38,108 nt of DNA from Candidatus Dormiibacterota bacterium (GTDB lineage: Bacteria; Chloroflexota; Dormibacteria; Dormibacterales; Dormibacteraceae): NCBI GenBank assembly GCA_003151935.1, contig PLYZ01000073.1:312-38419 (forward strand), given 5' to 3'. The position numbers and the translations under genes were made by a program. The notes under the pieces are model-generated. The model was not told where the DNA came from. It saw nothing but the letters and a program-made list of their open reading frames with translations, and searched no databases. Below, piece by piece: positions 1 to 7,226 of the stretch (its first letter is position 1; the number at the start of each line of letters is the position of its first letter).

Positions 1-227
1 TCAAGCTGGCTTGCTGGATCACCAAGCGTGCCTCGACGCTCCCGGACTCTGCGATCCCAACTGAGCGGGTGCGGCTCGGGAGCCACGCGGGGGGTGAGGT
101 AACTGACGCCGGTGACGGCCTGCTCCGCCGGTTCGCGGACACGATCTTTGTCCGGCCGCAGGACAAGCTGAAGCTCTATTGGCTGTTCCAGCGCTCCGCC
201 TGGCAGCCGGCGAGGAGGGTCGCCTGA
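1..227 (+). CDS. C-terminal part of an unrecognised protein (cut by window start)
   Basis: An open frame enters from the left edge with its first complete codon at 3 and ends with TGA at 225-227. The 74 visible residues end in FADTIFVRPQDKLKLYWLFQ and then a short basic tail, a hydrophobic/charged pattern typical of a folded domain. The stop overlaps the next start codon as TGATG, which argues that both frames are translated as one operon. I recognise no family. It sits inside the presumed integrated element, so it may be a cargo or replication/transfer gene, but the sequence does not show which. Confidence 0.5.
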   Translation, partial: KLACWITKRASTLPDSAIPTERVRLGSHAGGEVTDAGDGLLRRFADTIFVRPQDKLKLYWLFQRSAWQPARRVA

Positions 228-592
228 TGTACCGACGGGTCAACCCGACCAGCGAGCGACGCATGCCGCTGCGGATGCTCTACCAACCGCTCGGCGACGG
301 GTCGTTCCACCGAGCCTGTGAGGCCGACTCGTTCCGCGGGTTGGTCGCCGCCCTGCTCGACGACCCGGACTACGAGCGCGCGGACGTCGCTGACCGTCTC
401 ATGCATCGCCTTCGCCTGGCGGACGACGTGCGGCTGCTGTTCGCGGTCGGTGATCGGACGATCAATGTGGCCGATCGGGAGGGCGCCGACACGATCAACG
501 TCGCCTCCGACGAGCCGCTGATCCGATCTCTAGACCGCCTCGGCTTCCTGTCACTGGCTCCCTCGACGGAAGAGGGTGATCCGCTGGCATGA
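227..592 (+). CDS. Hypothetical protein, 121 aa, element-borne
   Basis: ATG at 227 follows a GAGGAGG ribosome site at 212-218 with good spacing, and the start overlaps the upstream stop, so it is preferred to a TTG at 179. The product is an acidic, mostly helical-looking soluble protein. Near the middle it contains two near-copies of a TINVA-D segment (DRTINVADREGAD, then TINVASDE). No signal peptide or membrane segment is visible. I do not recognise a family. Its position beside a serine recombinase makes an accessory role in the element possible, for example a directionality factor, but this is only positional inference. Confidence 0.5.
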   Translation: MYRRVNPTSERRMPLRMLYQPLGDGSFHRACEADSFRGLVAALLDDPDYERADVADRLMHRLRLADDVRLLFAVGDRTINVADREGADTINVASDEPLIRSLDRLGFLSLAPSTEEGDPLA

Positions 593-717
593 GGTGCCGG
601 CCGGACAGCCAAGCCGCTAGAGCCCCCATCACCGCGCATGCGCATGCGCGCGAGATCACGGCGTCAGCCCAAAAGAGGCTGCCTGGCGGGCTCGGCCTGC
701 ATCCAGATGACGAGCAC

Positions 718-978
718 GTGAACGCGCCGCAGTCGTCGAACCGCCGCCGACAAGCGGCGGAGCGGCCAGTCTTCACGCGGGAGCAAGTCCACGACCTCGT
801 GGTCCGCTCACGAAAGGCTCAGGACCTGCCTTTGACGATCACCGACGCTTCTGTACTGGACCTTGTGGCCCGGATCTTCGGGCCCCCTAGGCCCGCCAAA
901 CGGGTCGGAGTCGTTCGGGATCTGGCTTGCGGCCACCCCGGTGAGGATGAATTTCGACCCTCTCGATTAGCGTCCTGA
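718..978 (+). CDS. Small hypothetical protein convergent with the recombinase gene
   Basis: The frame runs from GTG at 718 (an in-frame ATG at 589 overlaps the previous stop as ATGA and is the alternative start) to the stop at 976-978. The middle part reads like a genuine helical domain: FTREQVHDLVVRSRKAQ, then SVLDLVARIFGPP. Its last 92 bases overlap the 3' end of the recombinase gene on the other strand, so the C-terminal 30 residues may be unimportant. It has no recognisable family. Small helical proteins near serine integrases sometimes control direction of recombination; nothing in the sequence proves that here. Confidence 0.4.
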   Translation: MNAPQSSNRRRQAAERPVFTREQVHDLVVRSRKAQDLPLTITDASVLDLVARIFGPPRPAKRVGVVRDLACGHPGEDEFRPSRLAS

Positions 979-2311
979 TCACCGCTCGCCGCCGCAGTAT
1001 CGGCAGCTCCGACCAATCCTCGACCAAGTCATCCGAGCTGACCACCTCCAGCATGGCGACCGCGCCTCTCCGGGCGGCCTCCATGGCCCGCTCCGCCGCC
1101 TCAAGGCGGCCCTCCAGGCCACGCCTTGCCTCCACCCATTCCACCATCGTGAAGGTCCCCGCGCCGTATTGAGTCGCGAGCTCCTGCATCTGCGCCTTGA
1201 CTCTCGTCAGCTCGTCAATCGCGCCTTGCGCGTCCGGCTCAGTTCCGACGAGTCGACGGCGCCTCTCCGCGAAATCCGGACTCGAGAGCATCTCCAAGAC
1301 GGCCTGTTCCACCAGGGTGTCCGCCTGCGGAACGGGCATGTGGACCTTGCCGCAACCGGGGTACCCGGTGGACTTCTTGCACCCGTAGTAGGCGAACGGA
1401 CGCCCGGCGAACGCGGGTCGACCGTACATCGGCGAGCCGCACAGCCCACACCGCAGCAGGCCCCCGGTGAGCAGGTAGGTCCGCGGCGTGCGACGCGCCC
1501 GAGTATTGCGGCTCGGATCGGTCAGGATGGCCCGCAGCCGATTCCATTCGTCCTCCGGGAAGATCGATTCCCAGACCGCGCGACCGACAATGGTTCGGTC
1601 CTTTCGGGCGTATAGGCCCACCATGCGCGGCGATATCAGCAGGCTGCGAATGCCGGTCGGGCCCATTGGCCGGCCGCGACTCCCTCGCACGCCGCGGCGA
1701 TCGAAATCCATGGCGATCGCGCGCACCGACTCTCCCGACAGGATTCGATCCTTCGCCTCGCGCAGCAGTTCAACCTCTTCGGGTACCTCGGTCACGCCGT
1801 CCGGCTGCCATCCGAAGGGCCGAGTACCACCCTTCCATCGTCCGGCCGACGCGATCTCCGCCATCTTGGAGCGGATGCGCTCTGATTTGTGCTCCGACTC
1901 GTAGGCCGCAGTCGCGCCGACGATCCGGGCCACCATTCGACCGGACGGGGTCGACAGGTCAAGCGTTCCAGCCTTGACGGTCGCGATTTCCACCCCTGCC
2001 TCTTCGACGACGGCGATGAACTCCTCGAGCTCAGCCGGACGACGATGCATGCGATCGGGGTGCCAGACGATCAAGCGTCGCCACTGGCCAGCCCGGATGT
2101 CATCCAGGAGCTGCTGATAAGCCCGCCGGACGACGGTCCGCCTGAAGGCCGACCGGTCGTCGTCTTCGTAGACGCGGTCTACGACCCACCCGAGATGATC
2201 CGCCAGCCCACGACATTCCTTCTCCTGCCGCTGGACTCCCAGGCGCTGCAGATCGGGGTCGTCGGAGATCCGAACGTAGATTGCCGCCGGGCCGCTGGTG
2301 AAAACCCCCAC
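887..2311 (-). CDS. Large serine recombinase (resolvase/invertase family integrase)
   Basis: A 474-residue site-specific recombinase. The N-terminal resolvase domain (about residues 9-150) has the YVRIS motif with presumed nucleophile Ser16, followed by the conserved VWHPDRMHR stretch near 82-90, equivalent to the usual D-R-L-x-R segment. A recombinase DNA-binding domain follows (about 165-270). A zinc-ribbon has cysteines at 288, 291, 311 and 320, and a C-terminal coiled-coil-like region lies at about 345-420. Length and order match phage-type large serine integrases. The start is GTG at 2311, with an AAAGGTG element 14 bases upstream. Only about 32 bases separate it from the cpaF junction, so it may be transcribed from the interrupted pilus operon. 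It probably integrated the element into cpaF. Confidence 0.93.
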   Translation of the reverse strand: MGVFTSGPAAIYVRISDDPDLQRLGVQRQEKECRGLADHLGWVVDRVYEDDDRSAFRRTVVRRAYQQLLDDIRAGQWRRLIVWHPDRMHRRPAELEEFIAVVEEAGVEIATVKAGTLDLSTPSGRMVARIVGATAAYESEHKSERIRSKMAEIASAGRWKGGTRPFGWQPDGVTEVPEEVELLREAKDRILSGESVRAIAMDFDRRGVRGSRGRPMGPTGIRSLLISPRMVGLYARKDRTIVGRAVWESIFPEDEWNRLRAILTDPSRNTRARRTPRTYLLTGGLLRCGLCGSPMYGRPAFAGRPFAYYGCKKSTGYPGCGKVHMPVPQADTLVEQAVLEMLSSPDFAERRRRLVGTEPDAQGAIDELTRVKAQMQELATQYGAGTFTMVEWVEARRGLEGRLEAAERAMEAARRGAVAMLEVVSSDDLVEDWSELPILRRRAVIRTLIERVEIHPHRGGRKPDPERLRPVWRA

Positions 2312-3228
2312 CGAGTGCGATTGTACACCTTTAGATATACTGCATGCCCTGTGTTCATTGCGTCGAGGAGATCGAGGGCCTCGCCGCCGCGGACCTCGCC
2401 GATGATGATTCGATCGGGGGACATTCTCAGCGCCTCGTGGACCAGCATCTGGATCGTGATGGCACCACGTCCCTCCGTGTTGGACGGCCGCCCCTCCAGC
2501 GCGATGCAGTCGGGCAGCTCACGCCAGAGATGCAGCTCGGCCTGGTCTTCGATCGTGACCACACGCTCGTCGGAAGCGATGAGGCGGGCCAGCACGCGCA
2601 TGAAGGTCGTCTTTCCGGCGCCTGCACCGCCCGAGACAAGGATGTTCAAACGAGCGGCGACTGATGCCTCGAGGAACTCGATCAGCGCACCGGGCAAGAA
2701 GCCGGCCGTGGCCAGCGCCGCTAGGTCGGCAAATCGGGCCGGTGGATGCTTTCGGATGGTCACGCTCATCGGTCGGGCAGGTGGCGACAGCGCGGCATGG
2801 AGCCGGCTGCCTTCTGGAAGGGTCATCGTCACCATTGGGCTCGCACGGTCCAGCCGGGCGCTGGGCGTGCCATCCGTGTACCAGTGGACCAGCTCGATCA
2901 ATGCGTCTTCGTCGTCGAATGGAGGGGCGACAGCCTGGCGCCTCCCTGCCCTGAAGACGAAGCATGCTTCCGTGCCGTTGATCCGCACCTCCTCGACGTC
3001 CGGGTCGGCCAGGTGCTCCGCGAGCGGCCCGAGCGGCGTCACCGACGCGAAGATCCGCCGCCAGATTTCCTGCGCCTGCGCGCCGTCGAGACCGGGCTCC
3101 TCGCCCACGACGCGGCCGACGAGCTGGTAGATCCAACCCTGGTCTTCGACACGCAGACGGGTGCGATCGCGGCGCGCCAGCTCCGCCGCCAGCTCAGCTT
3201 CGACGCGTGCACGGATGCTCTCTTCCAT
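2179..3228 (-). pseudogene. cpaF: cpaF/tadA pilus ATPase, 5' part, interrupted by element
   Basis: CpaF/TadA is the hexameric secretion ATPase that powers Tad/Flp pilus assembly at the inner face of the membrane. With ATG at 3228 the frame gives a normal family sequence for 295 residues: Walker A GGAGAGKTT (200-208), Asp box TIEDQAEL (225-232) and Walker B RIIIGEVRGGE (273-283), then MNTGH (291-295). The usual continuation, with the His box and C-terminal third, is absent. Instead 54 unrelated residues are read from the element before a stop at 2179, overlapping the recombinase start. The truncated product lacks segments needed for ATP hydrolysis, so it is probably inactive unless the element excises. 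It lies 49 bases downstream of the cpaB-like gene. Confidence 0.88.
2335..2350. other. Attachment-site junction between cpaF and the integrated element
   Basis: On the minus strand cpaF codes M-N-T-G-H with the His codon at 2346-2344, then the expected H-(D/E/P)-G-S continuation is lost. The element side begins at about 2343 with GCAGTATATCTAAAGGTG. Serine integrases cut at a 2-base core inside a short shared sequence; the candidate shared stretch is GGGCATGC (2342-2349). The exact core cannot be fixed from one junction. Confidence 0.6.
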
Positions 3229-3277
3229 TGAGGGTCCGCTCGCTGCGCTCACGGCTGGGAGCCGGCTCCCGTTGCGT

Positions 3278-3895
3278 TCACGGCTCCGCGGCCACCGCCA
3301 TCGCCTGCTCCGGGGTCGAGATTGCACCTTCCGCACCGCTTGCGTCCCCTGCGCTTGCGATCACCGCGGTCACTTGCATTGCAACGGCCGCGTAGACGAA
3401 CGCCGGCGCCTGCTTCGACGACACGACGACCACAAGGCCGCCTGCGACGGACGACTGGACCTCGACGTTGAGCGCGAACGGCGACACGGACAGGTGATCG
3501 GGTGAGCCGGCAACGACGAGCAGGTCGACCCTGGATCCCACGGCCGCGGGCGGTGCGTCCTTGACCGGCATGAACACGAGACGGCGATCGGCCAGCGCGT
3601 CCTGGCCCGTGGTGTCCGAGCGCTGGATGAGCTGGCCGGCCGCCAGGTCGTGCGTCGCGCGCATGCCCGCGAGCCGCCTCGCATCGGCGCTTTTGAACAC
3701 CAACGGTGGAAGGCCGGCGGCGTTCAGTCGCACCAGCACCACCGATTCCGAGGTGAGCGAGGAGCCTGCAGGAATGTCACGAGCGGCTGCATACACGTCG
3801 ATGGCGTTGCGGTCCGGGTTTGCGAACACCAAAAGCGCCGCGCTCACGCCAACACCCAGGCCCAAAGCAAGCAGAGCGGTCATCCAGCGCCTCAT
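3278..3895 (-). CDS. cpaB: SAF-domain pilus assembly protein, CpaB/RcpC-like
   Basis: A 205-residue protein with one N-terminal membrane helix (about residues 5-23, ALLALGLGVGVSAALLVFA). A SAF domain follows, showing the family pattern VYAAARDIPAGSSLTSESV and later AGMRATHDLAAGQLIQRSD. A Flp pilus CpaB-like region comes next (PVKDAPPAAVGSRVDLLVV). CpaB/RcpC proteins act in the periplasm or cell envelope in Tad pilus biogenesis. It is shorter than the usual 250-300 residues. The start is ATG at 3895; a GTG directly in front is an alternative. It is immediately upstream of the interrupted cpaF, so the two form the start of a pilus operon whose remainder is not in the window. Confidence 0.8.
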   Translation of the reverse strand: MRRWMTALLALGLGVGVSAALLVFANPDRNAIDVYAAARDIPAGSSLTSESVVLVRLNAAGLPPLVFKSADARRLAGMRATHDLAAGQLIQRSDTTGQDALADRRLVFMPVKDAPPAAVGSRVDLLVVAGSPDHLSVSPFALNVEVQSSVAGGLVVVVSSKQAPAFVYAAVAMQVTAVIASAGDASGAEGAISTPEQAMAVAAEP

Positions 3896-3971
3896 CACGA
3901 CTCGACCATATGACTGGATCGGCGCAGCCACAACCCAGGCTGTTAAGGTCGGGCAACCTGTAAATGTCCAC

Positions 3972-3999
3972 TTGACAACCCATTCGAAGCGTTTATTGT
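3972..3999 (+). promoter_or_regulatory. Sigma70-type promoter driving a leaderless gene
   Basis: TTGACA at 3972-3977 and TATTGT at 3994-3999 are 16 bases apart. The ATG at 4007 lies 7 bases after the -10 element, so transcription would begin at or next to the start codon. No ribosome site is present, consistent with leaderless translation. Confidence 0.55.
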
Positions 4000-4006
4000 G
4001 CTGACC

Positions 4007-4633
4007 ATGGCCACCGCGACCATCCTCGCTCCCTTGGACGAAGCCACCGAGCTGCGCAGAAAGTCTCTGCTCGCCGAATCCGACATCCTCCTCGATGACG
4101 TCGAGACGCTGCGACTGCATGACAAGACGGAAGCGCCTGCCCCCCTGCGCGAAGCGATCCACGCTCTGCAGCTCCGGCTCGGCAGGCGTAACCCGCCGCT
4201 TCCTCCGGCGACGCTTCACGCTGCTCACGACCTCGTGTTCGCCGTCCAGCAACGATTGATGGCCGCCAACCCGAACCATCCACACCCCAACCGGCATGCG
4301 GGAAGGCCCAGCGGCCAGCCGGTCATGACGATGGTCACCGATGACCGTGTCTGGAAGGTGCTCACACTGCCGTCTCCGCCGAACGGCGCCCCCGACGCCG
4401 AGTGGCTGGAGCTCGTCGACTGCACTGTCGAGCGGGCCTGGGATCGCTGGTGCTACGCACAGCACCACGCCGTGCGGGCGGCGCGCGAGCGTTTCAAGGC
4501 GCATGTCGCGGCGGCTGTCGCCCATGCCGCGTGGTCCAACTACTGGGAGCTGCTGGTGGAGGCTGAGCGGATCAGTGAGCGCTTGCGCGCTCGCGGGCAA
4601 CGCGCAAGAAACTATGGAGCTCATCAAACCTGA
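4007..4633 (+). CDS. Unknown protein with LHDKTE-motif domain, 208 aa
   Basis: I do not recognise a named family. Residues about 25-88 form a domain with the signature LRLHDKTEAP and, about 40 residues later, FAVQQRLM. The same arrangement (LNLHDKTELP followed by WAMQQPYLI) occurs in the 92-residue protein at 22625-22903, so the two are distant paralogues. The C-terminal half is rich in Ala, Trp and Arg and looks helical (ERAWDRWCYAQHHAVRAARE). No signal peptide or membrane helix is seen. ATG 4007 is chosen because the promoter lies directly upstream and the earlier GTG at 3998 overlaps the -10 element. It is divergent from cpaB and overlaps the following minus-strand gene by 62 bases at its 3' end. 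Confidence 0.75.
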   Translation: MATATILAPLDEATELRRKSLLAESDILLDDVETLRLHDKTEAPAPLREAIHALQLRLGRRNPPLPPATLHAAHDLVFAVQQRLMAANPNHPHPNRHAGRPSGQPVMTMVTDDRVWKVLTLPSPPNGAPDAEWLELVDCTVERAWDRWCYAQHHAVRAARERFKAHVAAAVAHAAWSNYWELLVEAERISERLRARGQRARNYGAHQT

Positions 4634-4802
4634 CCGGCGCAGCCGAGGCTCGGATCCTGGAAGCGAACAGCTCCAGGAAGCGACGCAGGCCCTGGTCGTC
4701 GAGCAGTGTCGCGGCCTCGATCACGCCTGCGGCGGCGTCGCGATGACCCGGTTCCAGCACCTGGGCAAGCGTGTCAGCGAAGTCGTCCGGCAACGCGCCC
4801 AT
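4572..4802 (-). CDS. Small hypothetical protein, 76 aa
   Basis: ATG at 4802 opens a frame that fills most of the space between the 4007-4633 gene and the ligase gene. It reads as a plausible helical domain: MGALPDDFADTLAQVLEPGH, later GLRRFLELFASRIR. The frame also stays open upstream through the antisense of the ligase gene, which is a composition effect in high-GC DNA. The part claimed here, however, lies mostly outside any other gene. A TACACT element 20 bases upstream of the start could be a -10. It overlaps the 3' end of the convergent gene by 62 bases. No family is recognised. Confidence 0.45.
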   Translation of the reverse strand: MGALPDDFADTLAQVLEPGHRDAAAGVIEAATLLDDQGLRRFLELFASRIRASAAPVRFDELHSFLRVARERASAH

Positions 4803-4841
4803 CGATTGGAGTGTAAGAGGCCGAACTAGAATCGCAACGTA

Positions 4842-6797
4842 ATGCAGCCGGTCGTGATCGGGGACGTGATGTGGGAGCCGAGCCCCGAGGTGATCTCGAA
4901 GAGCCGGCTCAAGCGCTTCATGGACCAGCACGGCATCGAAAGCTTCGCCGAACTTCTGAAGCGCGCGGACGAGGACATCGAGTGGTTCTGGGACGCCGCG
5001 ATCAAGGACATCGACATCGCCTTCTACCGCCACTACGGCAAGGTCGTCGACCTCTCGGAAGGCAAGCCGTGGGCGAGGTGGTGGATCGGCGGGCGGATGA
5101 ACATCGTCCAGAGCTGTCTCGATAGATATCGCAACACCGAGTCTCGTGACAAGCTCGCGATCGTCTGGGAAGGCGAGCCTGGCGAGGTGCGCAAGCTCAC
5201 CTACCGCGAGCTCGACCAGCAGGTGTGCAAGCTCGCGGGAGTGCTGAAGAGGCTTGGCATCCGGCCCGGCGACCGCGTCGGCATCTTCATGCCGATGTGC
5301 CCCGAGGTGGCGATCTCGGTGCTGGCGACGGCGAAGATTGGCGCGGTCATCATCCCGCTGTTCTCGGGCTACGGCCCCGAAGCCATTGCGAGCCGGCTGC
5401 GCGACGGCGAGGCGAAGCTCGTCATCTGCGCCGACGGGTTCTACAGGCGCGGCCAGGTCGTGCCCATGAAGGAGACCCTCGACAAGGCGCTCGTCTCCTG
5501 CCCGACCGTGAACCGCGTGATTATGCATCGCCGCGTCGTGCGCGAGGTGCCCTGGACCCACGGTCGCGACTACGTGTGGGAGGTGATCGTCGAGGACGAG
5601 CCGGACACGATGCACACGCACGAGCTCGACCCCGAAGACCCGCTGATGATCATCTACACGTCGGGCACGACGGGAAAGCCCAAGGGCTGCCTGCACGTGC
5701 ACGGCGGGTTTCCTATCAAAACGGCGCAGGACATGGCGCACGGTTTCGACGTCGGCGCCGACGACACGATCTTCTGGTACACGGACATCGGCTGGATGAT
5801 GGGTCCCTGGCTGATCTTCGGGTCGCTCATCCTCGGCGCGACGATGGTCCTCTACGAGGGCACGCCTGACTACCCGGCGGCGGATCGGCTGTGGCGCATG
5901 GTCGCCGACCACAAGGTCACGGTGCTTGGCGTCTCCCCCACCCTGGTTCGCGGCCTGATGAGCCATGGCGACGAGGTGCCCGCGCACCACGATCTCTCGA
6001 GCCTGCGCATTCTCGGCGGCACGGGCGAGACCTGGAACCCCGAGCCGTTCCAGTGGTTCTTCAAGAACATCGGCGGCGGCCGGATCCCTGTCATCAACTA
6101 CTCGGGCGGCACCGAGATCTCGGGCGGCATCCTCTGCGGCAACGTGATCACGCACCTGCGGCCCTGCGCGTTCGCCGGCCCGGTTCCTGGCATCGCCGCG
6201 GACGTGCTCGACGCCGAAGGCCACTCGGTGCGCGGCGAGGTCGGCGAGCTGGCGATCCGCAATCCCTGGCCGGGTATGACTCGCGGCTTCTGGGGAGACC
6301 GCCAGCGCTACCTCGATACGTACTGGAGCCGGTTCGAGGGCGTATGGGTCCACGGCGACTGGGCTTACGTGGACCCGGAGGACGACCTGTGGTACGTGCT
6401 GGGCCGCTCCGACGACACGATCAAGATCGCGGGCAAGCGGCTGGGGCCGGCCGAGGTCGAGTCGGTGCTGGTGGGGCATCCGTGGGTGGCGGAGTCGGCG
6501 GCGATCGGGGTCCCTGACGAGCTGAAGGGCGAGGTGCTCGTCTGCTTTGTCATCCTCCGTCCAAACCGGAAAGGCAGCGAACAGCTTGCGACCGAGCTCG
6601 AGGACCTCGTGGCGACCGCGCTTGGCAAGCCCTTGCGTCCGAAGGCCATTCACTTTGTGGCTGACCTGCCCCGGACGCGCAACGCGAAGATCCTGCGCCG
6701 GGTCGTGAAGTCGGTCTACACCGGCAAGGACCCTGGCGACCTGTCGTCGCTCGAGAACCCCAGCGCGCTCGCCGTCATCGGCGCAACTAGAAGCTGA
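4842..6797 (+). CDS. AMP-forming acetyl-CoA synthetase-family ligase
   Basis: A 651-residue adenylate-forming enzyme that activates a carboxylic acid with ATP and transfers it to CoA. It carries an ACAS N-terminal region (about 45-105), the P-loop-like YTSGTTGKPKG (272-282), the GGTGETWN and YSGGTEISGG segments for acyl/AMP binding, and VHGDW. The hinge motif GRSDDTIKIAGKRLGPAEVES is also present, as is the C-terminal TRNAKILRR with catalytic Lys near 616. The sequence is closest in layout to acetyl-/propionyl-CoA synthetases (AcsA type), but the exact acid cannot be read from sequence. The start is ATG 4842; ribosome-site support is weak. Its last 11 bases overlap the convergent DsrE-family gene. 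Confidence 0.9.
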   Translation: MQPVVIGDVMWEPSPEVISKSRLKRFMDQHGIESFAELLKRADEDIEWFWDAAIKDIDIAFYRHYGKVVDLSEGKPWARWWIGGRMNIVQSCLDRYRNTESRDKLAIVWEGEPGEVRKLTYRELDQQVCKLAGVLKRLGIRPGDRVGIFMPMCPEVAISVLATAKIGAVIIPLFSGYGPEAIASRLRDGEAKLVICADGFYRRGQVVPMKETLDKALVSCPTVNRVIMHRRVVREVPWTHGRDYVWEVIVEDEPDTMHTHELDPEDPLMIIYTSGTTGKPKGCLHVHGGFPIKTAQDMAHGFDVGADDTIFWYTDIGWMMGPWLIFGSLILGATMVLYEGTPDYPAADRLWRMVADHKVTVLGVSPTLVRGLMSHGDEVPAHHDLSSLRILGGTGETWNPEPFQWFFKNIGGGRIPVINYSGGTEISGGILCGNVITHLRPCAFAGPVPGIAADVLDAEGHSVRGEVGELAIRNPWPGMTRGFWGDRQRYLDTYWSRFEGVWVHGDWAYVDPEDDLWYVLGRSDDTIKIAGKRLGPAEVESVLVGHPWVAESAAIGVPDELKGEVLVCFVILRPNRKGSEQLATELEDLVATALGKPLRPKAIHFVADLPRTRNAKILRRVVKSVYTGKDPGDLSSLENPSALAVIGATRS

Positions 6798-7149
6798 GGA
6801 CTTTTTCCGCCTCCATCGTCAGGCGCACCAGGTCCGGCGGCGTGATGAACGATGCGTTCGGTGTCAGCATCTCCGGTAAGACCCCACGGGCCTCGGCACA
6901 GCCTCGTCAAACGTAAAGATGAACGTCCTGGTCGAGGCACTTGTCAAGCAGCTCGCGCAGCGGGGGCAGGCCCTGGCCGAGCACGTTGGCGATCACGTCG
7001 GGTTTGACCAGCTCGGCGGCGTCGCCGGCCAGCGCGACCGCGACCTCGGTGCCATTTGGCCTGGCCCCGTTGACCGCGATGTGGAACGCGATGCTGGCCC
7101 GAGTCGCTTCCTCAGGTCCGGCGGAGGTGACGATCAACAAGCCCGGCAT
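6787..7149 (-). CDS. DsrE-family protein with in-frame UGA, candidate selenoprotein
   Basis: ATG at 7149 starts a DsrE-fold protein (MPGLLIVTSAGPEEATRASI) of the small sulfur-relay/redox type. After 80 residues (LYV) comes TGA at 6909-6907, then RGCAEARGVLPEMLTPNAS continues in the same frame for 39 residues to TAG at 6787. The continuation matches the normal C-terminal part of DsrE-like proteins, where a Cys commonly stands at this place (C-x-G-C-A-x-A-R-G). The UGA would thus give a U-x-x-C redox pair at residues 81 and 84. Total length of 120 residues is normal for the family. A suitable SECIS-like hairpin follows the UGA. DsrE-like selenoproteins are a described family in marine metagenomes. 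The alternative is a Cys-to-stop nonsense mutation in a recent pseudogene. The gene may also be leaderless. Confidence 0.75.
6878..6909 (-). promoter_or_regulatory. Candidate bacterial SECIS element with its UGA
   Basis: The UGA is at 6909-6907. After 12 bases the RNA can fold GAGGCCC-GUG-GGGUCUU (6894-6878): seven pairs including two G-U, and a 3-base loop beginning with G. The loop starts 20 bases after the UGA. Bacterial SECIS elements need a stem-loop close downstream with a G at the start of the loop, about 16-37 bases from the UGA, so geometry and loop base fit. Fold stability was judged by eye only. Confidence 0.55.
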
Positions 7150-7226
7150 GGCGCAAGTATGGAGGCTAAGAGGCCCCCCATCCCCCCACCCGGCCCTTCG
7201 GGCCGACCTCCCCACAAGGTGATGAG

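Larger units (their letters stand above)
1..2343. mobile_element. End of an integrated element carrying a large serine recombinase
   Basis: The cpaF reading frame (minus strand) is homologous to its family down to the His codon at 2344-2346 and then changes abruptly to unrelated sequence. A large serine recombinase begins 32 bases further on and reads away from the junction. Placement of the integrase gene next to an attachment site is typical of serine-integrase phages and integrative elements. The three ORFs at 1-978 are unrecognised and are assigned to the element by position only. The other end, and the 3' part of cpaF, must lie beyond the left edge if this reading is right. Assembly chimerism is the main alternative. 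Confidence 0.75.

Noticed and set aside
3998-4006. GTG at 3998 as start of the LHDKTE protein
   Set aside because: It overlaps the likely -10 element, so it would not be in the transcript; ATG 4007 fits leaderless translation.
4803-6653. Very long minus-strand open frame opposite the acyl-CoA ligase
   Set aside because: It mirrors a strongly supported ligase gene, its translation is full of Arg, His, Asp and Val repeats typical of antisense high-GC frames, and it shows no motifs. Only its downstream end (4572-4802), outside the ligase gene, is kept as a possible small gene.
6892-6909. Hairpin ACG(A)GGC / GCCCGU starting at the UGA itself
   Set aside because: It can pair with a bulged A, but its loop begins only six bases after the UGA, too close for known bacterial SECIS elements, and it competes with the better-placed stem at 6878-6894.
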